Positions 9,245-18,209 are shown, counted from the stretch's first letter. The stretch is 64,000 bases of DNA from Bacteroidales bacterium (GCA_028277395.1 JANQGJ010000003.1:19422-83421); one strand, 5' to 3'. Numbers and translations are program-made. Notes: generated from the sequence alone by a model not told the origin.

Positions 9245-10467
9245 ATTTTGCCGGTATTATTTTTCTTTCTTTTTATTTGGAATGCATTATAAGTGTGCTT
9301 TGTATGTATAAATCTCTCATTTGCATTTCTTATCCGGATTAATGAAAGGCTCATTAATAAAAACCCCTTTGGCAGCACCAGTACCGCTTTTAATGTTCTA
9401 AAAGTATAAAATTTTTTTGGTATTGAGAATAAAAAAACCAATATTAGTGCTATTAATGCTACTAACCACAGCATAAGCCATTGATTTGAACTAGTCAAAT
9501 ATGAAAGTATTGGCATAATTGTCAGGATACCCAATAATATTATCCTGGGTGGTTGTAAATACAAAAGTGATTTAAAAAAGTACTCAAAATTGCCATTTCT
9601 TAACATCATTTTTGTAGCTGGTAAAAATTTCTTCCCAAAAAAATAAAACTGGGCTGATAACCATCTCCTGCGCTGTTTGGAAAAAACTCTTGCGTTTTGA
9701 ACTTTTTCGTCGTAAACATAAGCGTTAGGTAAATATTCTATTCTGTTCCTGTCACTTAGCAATCTCATCTCAAGCTCTTTGTCAAATCCTCCAACAACCT
9801 CAATTTCTTTCATCATTGATTTGAATAAACCATAATCAAAAGCCATTGCAGAACCAATTAAAAATGACGATAATCCCAGAACTCTTTGGCCTTTCCTAAA
9901 TATATTATTGTTGATCTCTTCACTTATAGCATCAAGTATTGCAAAGTTGGTATTCAGATTTTTTGCAACTCTGTGACCCTGAACTGCAGTAAAACCTCTG
10001 TTGAAAGCATCATTTATTTTAATCAAAAAATCAGTTTCCATCAGGTTATCGGCATCAAGTATACAGGCAATATCATAATCATCATCCAGATTTCTAAGTG
10101 CGTAATTTAATGCCCTGGATTTTGTACTGATCTCAAAATCCTTTGCAAATAATATAATATTCTGATCCTTCATTTTTGCCAGTGTATCCTGATTGAATGA
10201 ATCTGCAATAACGATCACATCAAATTTATCTTTAGGATAGTTATGGTCAAGAGCATTGTTAACAACTTCAATTATTACATCATCTTCCCGATATGCAGGT
10301 ATTAATAATGCAATTTTGTTGTTTTTTCCATTCAGTCCGGGTTGTGGTTTATAACTGAAAAGACCTGCAAATGAGAATACCAGTAAATAGCTTACCGATA
10401 TAGCAATATATATATAAAATACCAACTGAAATACTCCAAGAATAAATAGTAACTCATTTTGTATCAT
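9241..10467 (-). CDS. Processive-type membrane GT2 glycosyltransferase, cassette B
   Basis: 408 residues. One N-terminal membrane helix, a cytosolic GT2 domain and two or three C-terminal helices give a BcsA/HasA/PgaC-like layout. Motifs are ALLIPAYREDDVII, VIVIADSFNQDT, ACILDADNLME (DxD), AVQGHRVAKN and KQRRRWLSAQFYF, which matches Q(R/Q)xRW of membrane GT2 enzymes. A second gene of the same architecture lies at 11409-12632. Each is preceded by a small rhamnosyltransferase-like GT2, so a two-gene cassette has been duplicated. The role may be adding a backbone sugar at the membrane. Both ends overlap their neighbours by 4 bp. Confidence 0.88.
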   Translation of the reverse strand: MIQNELLFILGVFQLVFYIYIAISVSYLLVFSFAGLFSYKPQPGLNGKNNKIALLIPAYREDDVIIEVVNNALDHNYPKDKFDVIVIADSFNQDTLAKMKDQNIILFAKDFEISTKSRALNYALRNLDDDYDIACILDADNLMETDFLIKINDAFNRGFTAVQGHRVAKNLNTNFAILDAISEEINNNIFRKGQRVLGLSSFLIGSAMAFDYGLFKSMMKEIEVVGGFDKELEMRLLSDRNRIEYLPNAYVYDEKVQNARVFSKQRRRWLSAQFYFFGKKFLPATKMMLRNGNFEYFFKSLLYLQPPRIILLGILTIMPILSYLTSSNQWLMLWLVALIALILVFLFSIPKKFYTFRTLKAVLVLPKGFLLMSLSLIRIRNANERFIHTKHTYNAFQIKRKKNNTGKI

Positions 10468-11393
10468 AATCTTGGGTTTTCATGAATTTCAGATGAAACG
10501 ATATTCTTCAAATGCCATCCAATTGCTCTGTAATAAGCAAGAAAAGGTTTTACTTTTCCTTTTAACAGATATTTGAATGCATTTTTAGGAATAGCAACAA
10601 ACAACTGGTAGCCTAAACTCAGGTAGAATTCACGCCCATGAATGTTTCTCCGCATGAATACTATTCTGTTACGATTTAGATAATAAATTTTAAGGGTGCT
10701 TAATTTTCCTGTTGATACAGATTCCTTATGAAGTACAAATGAGTTATGTACATAATGTATTGAATAGCCGGCATTTGTAATTCGCGCACACCAGTCAGCC
10801 TCTTCGTAGTACAGGAAAAAGATGTATGACATCAATCCTACTTCTTTAACAACACGAATTGGTACCACCATAGCTGCACCATGGGCATATGCTGTTTCCC
10901 GATCTTCATTATATTGGCCTTTGTCCTTTTGCCAGTAGCCTATTGATGCGTTGCGCATAGTAATATTATTGATAGGAGTAAAACCGGCATATTGTATTGT
11001 GTCGGGCTGATAGTAGAACTTTATTTTTGGACTAACTGCACCGATCGAATGATCATTTTCCAGCTTTTCAATCAATGGCTCCATGAAATCCACAGGTACT
11101 TCAATGTCATTATTCAATAACATAACATAATCACCCTTTGCCCTCATAAGTCCAAAATTATTACCGGCAGCAAATCCATAGTTAATTGGATTCTGTATGA
11201 ATATTATGTTTGGAAACCTTTCTTTAATTATTGTAGGGTCATCTTCCGTTGAATTATTATCTACAACAATAACTTCAAAGTTTGGATAGCTTATTTTGTT
11301 AAGTGATGTGAGTAATGCACAGGTAACTTCCGATTGATTGTAGTTAACCGTAATTATAGAAACAAGTGGATAATATGTGCGTCTTGAAGACAT
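10464..11393 (-). CDS. GT2 glycosyltransferase, rhamnosyltransferase-like, cassette B
   Basis: 309 residues. A GT2 A-fold with VSIITVNYNQSEVTCALL, VIVVDNNSTEDDPTI, YVMLLNNDIEVPVDF (metal-binding region) and FFLYYEEADWCARI, a pattern typical of WcaA/RfbN-type rhamnosyltransferases (COG1216). No strong membrane helices, though the C-terminal ~50 residues are amphipathic. It has close paralogues at 12675-13613 and 18195-19127. Cytoplasmic action on a lipid-linked acceptor is expected. The 4-bp overlap with the next gene suggests coupled translation. The sugar specificity is unproven. Confidence 0.9.
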   Translation of the reverse strand: MSSRRTYYPLVSIITVNYNQSEVTCALLTSLNKISYPNFEVIVVDNNSTEDDPTIIKERFPNIIFIQNPINYGFAAGNNFGLMRAKGDYVMLLNNDIEVPVDFMEPLIEKLENDHSIGAVSPKIKFYYQPDTIQYAGFTPINNITMRNASIGYWQKDKGQYNEDRETAYAHGAAMVVPIRVVKEVGLMSYIFFLYYEEADWCARITNAGYSIHYVHNSFVLHKESVSTGKLSTLKIYYLNRNRIVFMRRNIHGREFYLSLGYQLFVAIPKNAFKYLLKGKVKPFLAYYRAIGWHLKNIVSSEIHENPRL

Positions 11394-11408
11394 TATAGCC
11401 TGTAGTGT

Positions 11409-12632
11409 TTATTCTTCTGACTTCTCATCAACATGTGAATGTGTTGTATGTAAAAATTTCTTAGTTGCTCCCTTTATTCTTAGAAGACTTAAAATCATTA
11501 ATAAAAATCCATGTGGCACCCTCATCAATGCCCAAAATGTTTTGCGATTGTAGAATCTGACGGGTATTGAAAATATCAGCGATATAATTGTTAGTACTAA
11601 CAATGTGAGCCAGCAGTAAAATCCCGGAACAAAGTATGGCTGCAGGAAGCTGAAGACTGGTATAAGAAGGAGTGCTGAAAATCCTGTAATAATTCCAAGT
11701 ATTCCGGTAAGAAGTATCCTTGGAGGTTGTATCATTTGTAGCACTTTATCAAAATAATCAATATTACCTGTTAATATTAAATCTTTCAGTCCGTCTAAGA
11801 AATGACTTCTGAAATAATCTAATTGGGCTGCAATCCATCTTCTACGCTGGTTTACAAATACATCTGATTTTGATGTTTTTTCATCATAGATCAATGCTCC
11901 GCTGACATACTCAATCTTGTATTTTTGTTTTAACAATTTTAGCTCTACCTCTTTATCTTCTCCGACAGAATCAACTGTTGCCATAGTTTTTTTTAACAGT
12001 CCATAGTCGAGTCCCATACCTGAGCCAATTAATGCTGACGACAATCCCAATACTCTGTGACCTTTACGGAATATGTTATTGTTTATTTCTTCACTCATTG
12101 CATCCAGTATGGCAAAATTTGCATCCATATTCTTGGCAGTACGATGTCCCTGGACTGCCAGATATCCCCTGTCAAAGGCATTATTTATTTTATGTAGTAC
12201 ATCTTCTTTCATAATGTTATCAGCATCCAGAATGAAAGCAACGTCATAATCATCACCGATAATACTCATGCATTTATTAAGAGCTTTTGATTTTTTACTA
12301 ATCTCAAACTCTACAACAACAACTCTGATGGGAAGTTTATTTAAAGCATCAAGCGTACTATCCTCAAATGAATCAGCAATAACAATGACTTCGTATTTAT
12401 CTTTGGGATAGTTTTGATTAAGAGCCTGTTTTGCAACATTTACAATTACAGCATCTTCTTTATATCCTGGTATCAGAACTGCAAATTTTCTTTCTCTGCT
12501 AACATCATTTTTATGCTTATCCCTGTAGAATAATCCCGCAGTACTAAATAAAAAAACATATAAAGTTGCTGAAACCAAATAGAAATAGATCAGTATTTCT
12601 ATGGCATTAATAATGTAAATAACTATGTCCAT
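11409..12632 (-). CDS. Processive-type membrane GT2 glycosyltransferase, cassette A
   Basis: 407 residues, paralogue of the gene at 9241-10467 with the same order of motifs: AVLIPGYKEDAVIV, VIVIADSFEDST, AFILDADNIMKED (DxD), AVQGHRTAKN, FRKGHRVLGLSSALIG and NQRRRWIAAQLDYF. An N-terminal helix and C-terminal helices (ILLTGILGIITGFSALLLI and others) place the active site at the cytoplasmic face of the inner membrane. All catalytic motifs are kept, so both copies are probably functional. It follows its partner rhamnosyltransferase-like gene by 42 bp. Confidence 0.88.
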   Translation of the reverse strand: MDIVIYIINAIEILIYFYLVSATLYVFLFSTAGLFYRDKHKNDVSRERKFAVLIPGYKEDAVIVNVAKQALNQNYPKDKYEVIVIADSFEDSTLDALNKLPIRVVVVEFEISKKSKALNKCMSIIGDDYDVAFILDADNIMKEDVLHKINNAFDRGYLAVQGHRTAKNMDANFAILDAMSEEINNNIFRKGHRVLGLSSALIGSGMGLDYGLLKKTMATVDSVGEDKEVELKLLKQKYKIEYVSGALIYDEKTSKSDVFVNQRRRWIAAQLDYFRSHFLDGLKDLILTGNIDYFDKVLQMIQPPRILLTGILGIITGFSALLLIPVFSFLQPYFVPGFYCWLTLLVLTIISLIFSIPVRFYNRKTFWALMRVPHGFLLMILSLLRIKGATKKFLHTTHSHVDEKSEE

Positions 12633-12674
12633 TTATTTTTTAATTGTAAAGTTAATAAATATCACTGACTTATG

Positions 12675-13613
12675 TCAATTACTAAGCTTTGGATTATGCT
12701 TGATGTTTTTGTCAAAAATATGTAATAAAAACCAGAAGTAGGCATTTATAAATGCTTTTGCATTTTTTGTTTCACCTTTGATCATAAACGAAAGGACATT
12801 TTTTGGAAGAGCAAAAGTATATAGGTAAAGGGTACTTATTATGATTTTTGGCAAACCTATATTTCTTCTCATATAAATCAATCTTCCACGGTTATTGTAA
12901 TATGTGAAATTCGGACTGTTCTGTCCGGTTGTTACAGAGTCTTTATGATACACTTTAGCATTATGGACAAAACCAATTTTATACCCATGATTTCTTACTC
13001 TTTTTCCCCAGTCCATATCTTCGTAGTAAAGGAAGAAGTACTCACTCATTAATCCTATTTCCTCCAGTACCTTCCTTGGAAACAGCATTGCAGCACCATG
13101 GGCAAAAGCTGAAATGGTATCCTTGTCATATTGTCCTGTGTCAGGCTCATTATAACCAATTCCTCTGTTTCTGATTGTAATTTGGTTGAAGTTGGTATAA
13201 CCGGCAAACTGGATATTTTGGGGTGGGTCATAAAAGTAAATTTTCGGACATACTATACCAATTTGTGGATTGTTTTGTAGTTTTTTTATTAATGGTTCCA
13301 GGAAGCCGGGATCAACAATAATGTCATTATTAATACAAAGGATATAATCTCCTTTTGCTATTTCGAGACCACGATTATTAGCACCTGCAAATCCAACATT
13401 TTTCTCAATCCTGATGTAGTTGTAATCAGGGTAACTGTTTTTCAGTCTGTTATAGTCTTCTACCTGAGAACCATTGTCAACTACTATATATTCCAGATTA
13501 GGGTACTTTACTTTTTGCATTGAATCGAGAAATTCGATTGTATCTTGGCTATGGTCGTAGTTAACTGTTACGATTGAGACCAGTGGTGAGTTTGGTGCTT
13601 TTTCGTCCGTCAT
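12675..13613 (-). CDS. GT2 glycosyltransferase, rhamnosyltransferase-like, cassette A (first gene of operon)
   Basis: 312 residues. GT2 motifs VSIVTVNYDHSQDTIEFL, YIVVDNGSQVEDYN, YILCINNDIIVDPGF and FFLYYEDMDWGKRV place it with COG1216 rhamnosyltransferases. It is the first gene of the left minus-strand operon. A consensus Bacteroidota promoter lies 55-84 bp upstream of the ATG. Paralogous along its full length to 10464-11393 and 18195-19127. It is divergent from the CDP-sugar operon, so the transferase and activated-sugar genes share one intergenic control region. Confidence 0.9.
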   Translation of the reverse strand: MTDEKAPNSPLVSIVTVNYDHSQDTIEFLDSMQKVKYPNLEYIVVDNGSQVEDYNRLKNSYPDYNYIRIEKNVGFAGANNRGLEIAKGDYILCINNDIIVDPGFLEPLIKKLQNNPQIGIVCPKIYFYDPPQNIQFAGYTNFNQITIRNRGIGYNEPDTGQYDKDTISAFAHGAAMLFPRKVLEEIGLMSEYFFLYYEDMDWGKRVRNHGYKIGFVHNAKVYHKDSVTTGQNSPNFTYYNNRGRLIYMRRNIGLPKIIISTLYLYTFALPKNVLSFMIKGETKNAKAFINAYFWFLLHIFDKNIKHNPKLSN

Positions 13614-13667
13614 ATTATGTGCTAGTATTTATCCTATCTGTAGTTAATACATAATATATATTATAAC

Positions 13668-13697
13668 CAAAGATAGCTTATTTTTTTAGACCTCAAA
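13668..13697 (-). promoter_or_regulatory. Bacteroidota-type promoter for the left glycosyltransferase operon
   Basis: Read on the minus strand: a -33 TTTG (13694-13697), an 18-nt spacer and a -7 TATCTTTG (13668-13675). This fits the TTTG-N17..20-TAnnTTTG consensus of the primary sigma factor (sigma-ABfr) of Bacteroidota. The predicted start near 13661 gives a leader of about 50 nt to the ATG at 13613. Confidence 0.7.
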
Positions 13698-13706
13698 AAT
13701 TATTAT

Positions 13707-13714
13707 TAGCTTTG
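13707..13714 (+). promoter_or_regulatory. Probable -7 element for the rfbF operon
   Basis: TAGCTTTG fits TAnnTTTG and lies 17 bp before the ATG at 13732. The -33 region is only T-rich (13681-13687), without a clear TTTG. It is back-to-back with the opposite-strand promoter, so the two -33 regions overlap. Confidence 0.45.
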
Positions 13715-13731
13715 TTGAAAAACACTGAATT

Positions 13732-14505
13732 ATGAAGGTTGTAATCCTGGCCGGAGGCCTTGGTACACGAATTAGTGAAGAAACCGATATTAAGCCCAAA
13801 CCAATGATTGAGATAGGAGGTAAACCTATTATCTGGCATATCATGAAAATATATTCATATTATGGATTCAATGATTTTATAATTTGTCTGGGATATAAAG
13901 GTTATATGATCAAAGAGTACTTTGCGAATTATTTTGTACATCAGTCGGATATTACAGTTGATCTTTTAAATAACAGTTATAAGGTACATTCTTCGCATAT
14001 TGAACCATGGAAAGTTACTCTTGTTGATACAGGTTTGAATACGATGACCGGTGGAAGGATTAAACAGATCGAGAAGTATGTTGATAATGAAACATTTATG
14101 TTAACATATGGTGACGGAGTTGGAGATGTAGATATTACTAAACTGGTTGAGGATCATATTAATTCGGGTAAATATGCCACGGTAACAGCTATTCAGCCAA
14201 GGGGAAGGTTTGGTTCTATTGATATTGATAATGACGGTATTATTCGTGATTTTGAAGAAAAACCTAAAGGAAGTGCATGGGTAAACGGTGGCTTTTTTGT
14301 ACTTGAACCGGAAATATTCAATTATATCGATAATACAAATATGGCAGTCTGGGAAAGATCACCAATGGAGAAGCTGGTGAAAGACGGGCAGTTAACAGCT
14401 CATAAACACATAGGATTCTGGCATTCGATGGACACTCTAAGAGATAAAATAGAGTTGGAATCATTATGGAATAGCGACAATTGTAAATGGAGAATATGGG
14501 AATGA
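13732..14505 (+). CDS. rfbF: Glucose-1-phosphate cytidylyltransferase
   Basis: 257 residues, the usual family length. It makes CDP-glucose from CTP and glucose 1-phosphate, the first step of CDP-6-deoxyhexose pathways. The nucleotidyltransferase signature is at the very N-terminus: VVILAGGLGTRISEETDIKPKPMIEIGGKPI (seen in two parts, AGGLGTR and KPKPM). The family marker FMLTYGDGVGDVDI holds the metal-binding aspartate. WVNGGFFVLEPE and the C-terminal FWHSMDTLRDK are also RfbF-typical. It opens a five-gene plus-strand operon; the next gene is rfbG, overlapping by 4 bp. Confidence 0.95.
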   Translation: MKVVILAGGLGTRISEETDIKPKPMIEIGGKPIIWHIMKIYSYYGFNDFIICLGYKGYMIKEYFANYFVHQSDITVDLLNNSYKVHSSHIEPWKVTLVDTGLNTMTGGRIKQIEKYVDNETFMLTYGDGVGDVDITKLVEDHINSGKYATVTAIQPRGRFGSIDIDNDGIIRDFEEKPKGSAWVNGGFFVLEPEIFNYIDNTNMAVWERSPMEKLVKDGQLTAHKHIGFWHSMDTLRDKIELESLWNSDNCKWRIWE

Positions 14506-15578
14506 AATTACCTGATTCAGGGTTTTGGAAAGACCGAAATGTATTCATTACCGGTCATACCGGATTCAAGGGTGCATGGCTCAGTGTATTTTTAAGAAAA
14601 CTGGGTGCAAATGTTTATGGTTATGCTCTTAAACCTGATACAATGCCCTCATTGTACCATGAATGTAATATTGACTCCATGGTATCCTCTACGATTGCAG
14701 ATGTTCGTGATATCTCCAAATTAAAAGAAGCGCTTATAAAAGCTGAACCTTCCATTGTTATTCATCTTGCTGCTCAGCCTCTTGTTCGAAGATCTTACAG
14801 AGAACCTTTACATACAATTGAAACAAATATTTTGGGCACCGTTAACTTATTTGAATCTGTCCGTTCCATAGATACGGTTAAAGCTGTTATTAATGTAACC
14901 ACAGACAAATGCTACAAAAATGATCAGGGAGTAACTTCATTAACTGAAGATGACGAATTGGGTGGCTATGATCCCTATTCTGGTAGTAAGGCATGCTCAG
15001 AGATATTAACATCAACGTATCGCAACTCTTTTTTTAATATAACCGATTACGAAAAACATGGAGTAGCAATAGCATCTGCTCGTGCAGGTAATGTTATTGG
15101 AGGCGGCGACTGGTCTGAAGACAGATTGATCCCTGATATAATAAGGGCTATTGACAGATCTGAGGATATTTTATTAAGAAATCCGGATGCTGTAAGGCCG
15201 TGGCAACATGTACTTGAACCATTAACAGGTTATTTGCTTCTTGCTGAAAATCTGGTTTACAACGGACAGGAATTTTCAGGTCCATGGAACTTTGGATCTG
15301 ATGAATATGACACTAAGAATGTACTTTGGATTGCTGAAAAACTTCTTTCAGAGATTGGTAATAGTTCAACAAATATTTTTATCGATGGAAATTATAATCC
15401 TCACGAAACCATGATGTTAAAACTAAACAGTTCGAAAGCTGTTTCCAAACTGGGTTGGGAACCCAAATGGGATATTGTGAAGTCGTTACAGTCAATTGCA
15501 GATTTCGTTGATTGTTTTAATAAAGGTGGAGATATACTTGAACAGCTAAATTCCCAGATTTCAGATTATCTGAATTAA
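14502..15578 (+). CDS. rfbG: CDP-glucose 4,6-dehydratase
   Basis: About 358 residues. It converts CDP-glucose to CDP-4-keto-6-deoxyglucose. An extended SDR: NAD-binding VFITGHTGFKGAWLSVFL, INVTTDKCY (active-site Thr-Asp region), and YDPYSGSKACSE with the YxxxK catalytic pair. WNFGSDE and the KLGWEPKW motif near the end fit RfbG. The frame is open to an ATG at 14487, but the ATG at 14502 overlaps the rfbF stop as ATGA and begins the conserved part (MKLPDSGFWKDR), so it is preferred. Confidence 0.94.
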   Translation: MKLPDSGFWKDRNVFITGHTGFKGAWLSVFLRKLGANVYGYALKPDTMPSLYHECNIDSMVSSTIADVRDISKLKEALIKAEPSIVIHLAAQPLVRRSYREPLHTIETNILGTVNLFESVRSIDTVKAVINVTTDKCYKNDQGVTSLTEDDELGGYDPYSGSKACSEILTSTYRNSFFNITDYEKHGVAIASARAGNVIGGGDWSEDRLIPDIIRAIDRSEDILLRNPDAVRPWQHVLEPLTGYLLLAENLVYNGQEFSGPWNFGSDEYDTKNVLWIAEKLLSEIGNSSTNIFIDGNYNPHETMMLKLNSSKAVSKLGWEPKWDIVKSLQSIADFVDCFNKGGDILEQLNSQISDYLN

Positions 15579-15588
15579 ATTCTGAACA

Positions 15589-16134
15589 ATGAAAATATGT
15601 GAAACCGGATTTCAGGGAGTATTTGAAATAATATTAGAACCAATAAAAGATGATCGCGGATTATTCGTCAGATCATTTTGTAAAAATGAGTTGTCAGTTT
15701 GTGGACTTAATAGAGAGATAGTTCAGATTAATCATTCAATATCAAATAGGAAGGGGACGTTCAGGGGATTGCATTATCAGAAGAATCCATATAGTGAGAT
15801 TAAAATTGTAAGGTGCCTGTCAGGTACTGTTTTTGATGTAATTATTGATTTACGTAGAAATTCAGAGACATTTTTGGAGGTTTTCTCAATTGAATTATCA
15901 GCAGAAAAGTTTAATATGCTATATATTCCCAAAGGATTTGCTCATGGTTTCCAGACACTTACGGATGATTGTCAATTATTATACCTCCATAGTGAGTTTT
16001 ATAACCCAGAAAGTGAAGCAGGATTAAATTATTTAGATCCCATACTTGATTTAAAGCTACCTGTGAATGTAACTGAGATATCTGAAAGAGATAGAAATTT
16101 CAGTTTTTTAAGTTCAGATTTTAAAGGAATTTAG
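15589..16134 (+). CDS. NDP-4-keto-6-deoxyhexose 3,5-epimerase family protein (RmlC-like)
   Basis: 181 residues, RmlC cupin. FRGLHYQKNPYSEIKIVRC holds the catalytic histidine and phosphate-binding residues. IPKGFAHGFQTLTDDCQLLYLHSEFYNPESEAGLNYLDP carries the second half of the active site. In this operon the expected substrate is CDP-4-keto-6-deoxyglucose rather than the dTDP sugar, because neither rmlA nor rmlB is nearby. Family members may epimerise C3, C5 or both; sequence alone does not say which. It begins 10 bp after rfbG and ends 3 bp before the methyltransferase. Confidence 0.9.
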   Translation: MKICETGFQGVFEIILEPIKDDRGLFVRSFCKNELSVCGLNREIVQINHSISNRKGTFRGLHYQKNPYSEIKIVRCLSGTVFDVIIDLRRNSETFLEVFSIELSAEKFNMLYIPKGFAHGFQTLTDDCQLLYLHSEFYNPESEAGLNYLDPILDLKLPVNVTEISERDRNFSFLSSDFKGI

Positions 16135-16137
16135 ATT

Positions 16138-17364
16138 ATGAAATGTAGATTTTGCAAAACCAATATAGTACATACATTCATTGATCTGGGTACATCACCA
16201 CCATCGAATTCATTTCTTAAAAAGGAAGATATGAATTCTGAAGAAGTTTACTTTCCATTAAAGGTTATGGTTTGTCATAATTGCTTGCTTGTGCAACTTG
16301 ATGAATATAAAAGCAACAGGGAAATATTTAATGATGAGTATGCTTATTTTTCATCGTATTCACAAAGCTGGCTTAAACATGCCCGTGAATATGTTGAAAT
16401 GATTATTGAAAGGTTAATGCTTTCCAGGGAATCCAGGGTTATTGAAATCGCATCAAACGACGGGTATTTACTGCAGAATTTTGTAAAGTCGGGGATACCA
16501 TGCCTGGGTATTGAGCCAACTGCAAATACAGCTGCTATTGCTATGGAAAAAGGTATTGACACTATTGTCGACTTTTTTGATGTAGACCTGGCAGAAAGGC
16601 TTTCTGGTGAGGGTAAAAAATCAGATCTCATCATAGGTAACAATGTTCTTGCTCATGATCCAAACCTGAATGTACTGGTTATGGCTCTTAAAATTGCCCT
16701 GAAAGAAACAGGGGTTATTACTATGGAGTTCCCACACTTGCTTAACCTTATTGAGCAAAATCAGTTTGATACAATTTATCATGAACATTATTCATACTTT
16801 TCGCTGTATTCGGTAATCAGAATCTTTGAATTTCATGGACTGGAAATATTCGATGTTGATGAAATACCCACTCACGGAGGTTCATTAAGGATTTATGCAA
16901 AACATGTGGGAAATCTCTTACATAAAGGTAGTAATTCAGTAAATGAAGTATTAAATAAGGAAAACCGTGCCGGATTGCATGGTATTGACGGGTATAAAGA
17001 ATTTCATGAGAAAGCCGGTAGTTGCAAAATAGAATTTCTTGATTTTTTATTGAAATGCCGTTCGGAGAATAAGAAAGTTGTGGGTTATGGTGCTGCAGCT
17101 AAGGGAAATACATTATTAAATTATTGTGGGGTTAAGAATGATCTGATCTCTTTTGTTGCAGATGCTTCCGAATTTAAACAAAACAGGTTCCTGCCGGGGA
17201 GTAGAATTGAGGTTGCAGACGAAGCCAGGTTAAAGATGTTTAAGCCTGATTATGTGATAATATTTCCATGGAATATCAAGGATGAGATAATGTATCAGCT
17301 TGAGTATATAGAGGAGTGGGGTGGAAGGTTTGTGATCCCGATACCAAAACTCAGTATAATATGA
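16138..17364 (+). CDS. NDP-sugar C-methyltransferase (TylC3/TcaB9-like)
   Basis: 408 residues, the usual size of three-domain sugar C-methyltransferases. The N-terminal zinc-binding domain has CRFC (residues 3-6) and CHNC (near 48), with LGTSPPSNSFL. The central SAM domain has VIEIASNDGYLLQNF and LIIGNNVLAHDPNLN. The motif YHEHYSYFSLYSV holds the catalytic Tyr/Glu/His set known from TcaB9. A C-terminal Rossmann-like domain has VVGYGAAAKGNTLLNY. Such enzymes usually methylate C3 of a 4-keto-6-deoxy sugar. Context points to a CDP-linked substrate. Its stop overlaps the next ATG (ATGA). Confidence 0.9.
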   Translation: MKCRFCKTNIVHTFIDLGTSPPSNSFLKKEDMNSEEVYFPLKVMVCHNCLLVQLDEYKSNREIFNDEYAYFSSYSQSWLKHAREYVEMIIERLMLSRESRVIEIASNDGYLLQNFVKSGIPCLGIEPTANTAAIAMEKGIDTIVDFFDVDLAERLSGEGKKSDLIIGNNVLAHDPNLNVLVMALKIALKETGVITMEFPHLLNLIEQNQFDTIYHEHYSYFSLYSVIRIFEFHGLEIFDVDEIPTHGGSLRIYAKHVGNLLHKGSNSVNEVLNKENRAGLHGIDGYKEFHEKAGSCKIEFLDFLLKCRSENKKVVGYGAAAKGNTLLNYCGVKNDLISFVADASEFKQNRFLPGSRIEVADEARLKMFKPDYVIIFPWNIKDEIMYQLEYIEEWGGRFVIPIPKLSII

Positions 17365-18209
17365 AAAGAGTATTAGTTACCGGTGCTACAGGTTTTCTTG
17401 GGAACCATGTTATTAATAACCTGTTAAATTACAATTGTAAAATTATTGCCACATCAGTTGAGTCAATGGATGAAGCGAAAAAACAACCCTGGTTCAAAGA
17501 TGTTGATTATGTTAGCCTTAACCTTAATGATAATATCAATGACTATAACCGGTATTTTGATCAACCTGAGATCCTGATACATTTAGCCTGGGAAGGTTTA
17601 CCAAATTATAATGAACCTTACCATTTGGAAAAAAATCTTCCAAACAGTTACTGTTTAATCGAAAATATGGTTTCAAACGGATTGAAAAATGTATTGGTTG
17701 CGGGTACATGCTTTGAATATGGAATGGTTGAGGGATGTTTATCAGAAGATATGATTGCCAGACCTGAGAATAACTATGCTGAAGCCAAGGATAGATTGAG
17801 GAAACTGATTGAAGTACTGCAGGATAAGTACATTTTTAATTTGACATGGCCAAGGATTTTTTATATTTATGGACCAGGTCAAAGTCCCGGTTCATTATTA
17901 GGACAGTTGAATAGAATAGTTGAAAGCGGGGGGAATATATTCAATATGTCCCCGGGAGATCAGATCAGGGATTTTATCAAAGTTGAGGAAGCTGCAGGAA
18001 TTATAGCCAAACTGGCTTTAAACGAAAAAAATAACGGGATTGTTAACTGTTGCTCAGGAAACCCGGTTACTGTATTAGAATTTGTACAAAATTATTTAAA
18101 ATCAATTAATTATAAATTAAACCTTAATACTGGATATTATGATTATTCGAAGTTTGAACCAATGAACTTCTGGGGAAGTACTTCAAAACTTGAGTCAATC
18201 ATCTTTTAA
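17361..18209 (+). CDS. NAD-dependent epimerase/dehydratase (probable 4-ketosugar reductase)
   Basis: About 282 residues, extended SDR. The NAD(P) loop is VLVTGATGFLGNHVINN at residues 3-19; the catalytic pair is in NNYAEAKDRLRKLI (YxxxK), with LTWPRIFYIYGPGQSPGSLL downstream. In this operon it is the natural candidate for the final C4-keto reduction giving a CDP-6-deoxyhexose. It could also act as an RfbJ-like CDP-sugar synthase. The frame extends upstream to 17316, but the ATG at 17361 overlaps the methyltransferase stop (ATGA) and begins directly before the Rossmann motif. The 3' end overlaps the convergent GT2 gene by 15 bp. Confidence 0.9.
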   Translation: MKRVLVTGATGFLGNHVINNLLNYNCKIIATSVESMDEAKKQPWFKDVDYVSLNLNDNINDYNRYFDQPEILIHLAWEGLPNYNEPYHLEKNLPNSYCLIENMVSNGLKNVLVAGTCFEYGMVEGCLSEDMIARPENNYAEAKDRLRKLIEVLQDKYIFNLTWPRIFYIYGPGQSPGSLLGQLNRIVESGGNIFNMSPGDQIRDFIKVEEAAGIIAKLALNEKNNGIVNCCSGNPVTVLEFVQNYLKSINYKLNLNTGYYDYSKFEPMNFWGSTSKLESIIF

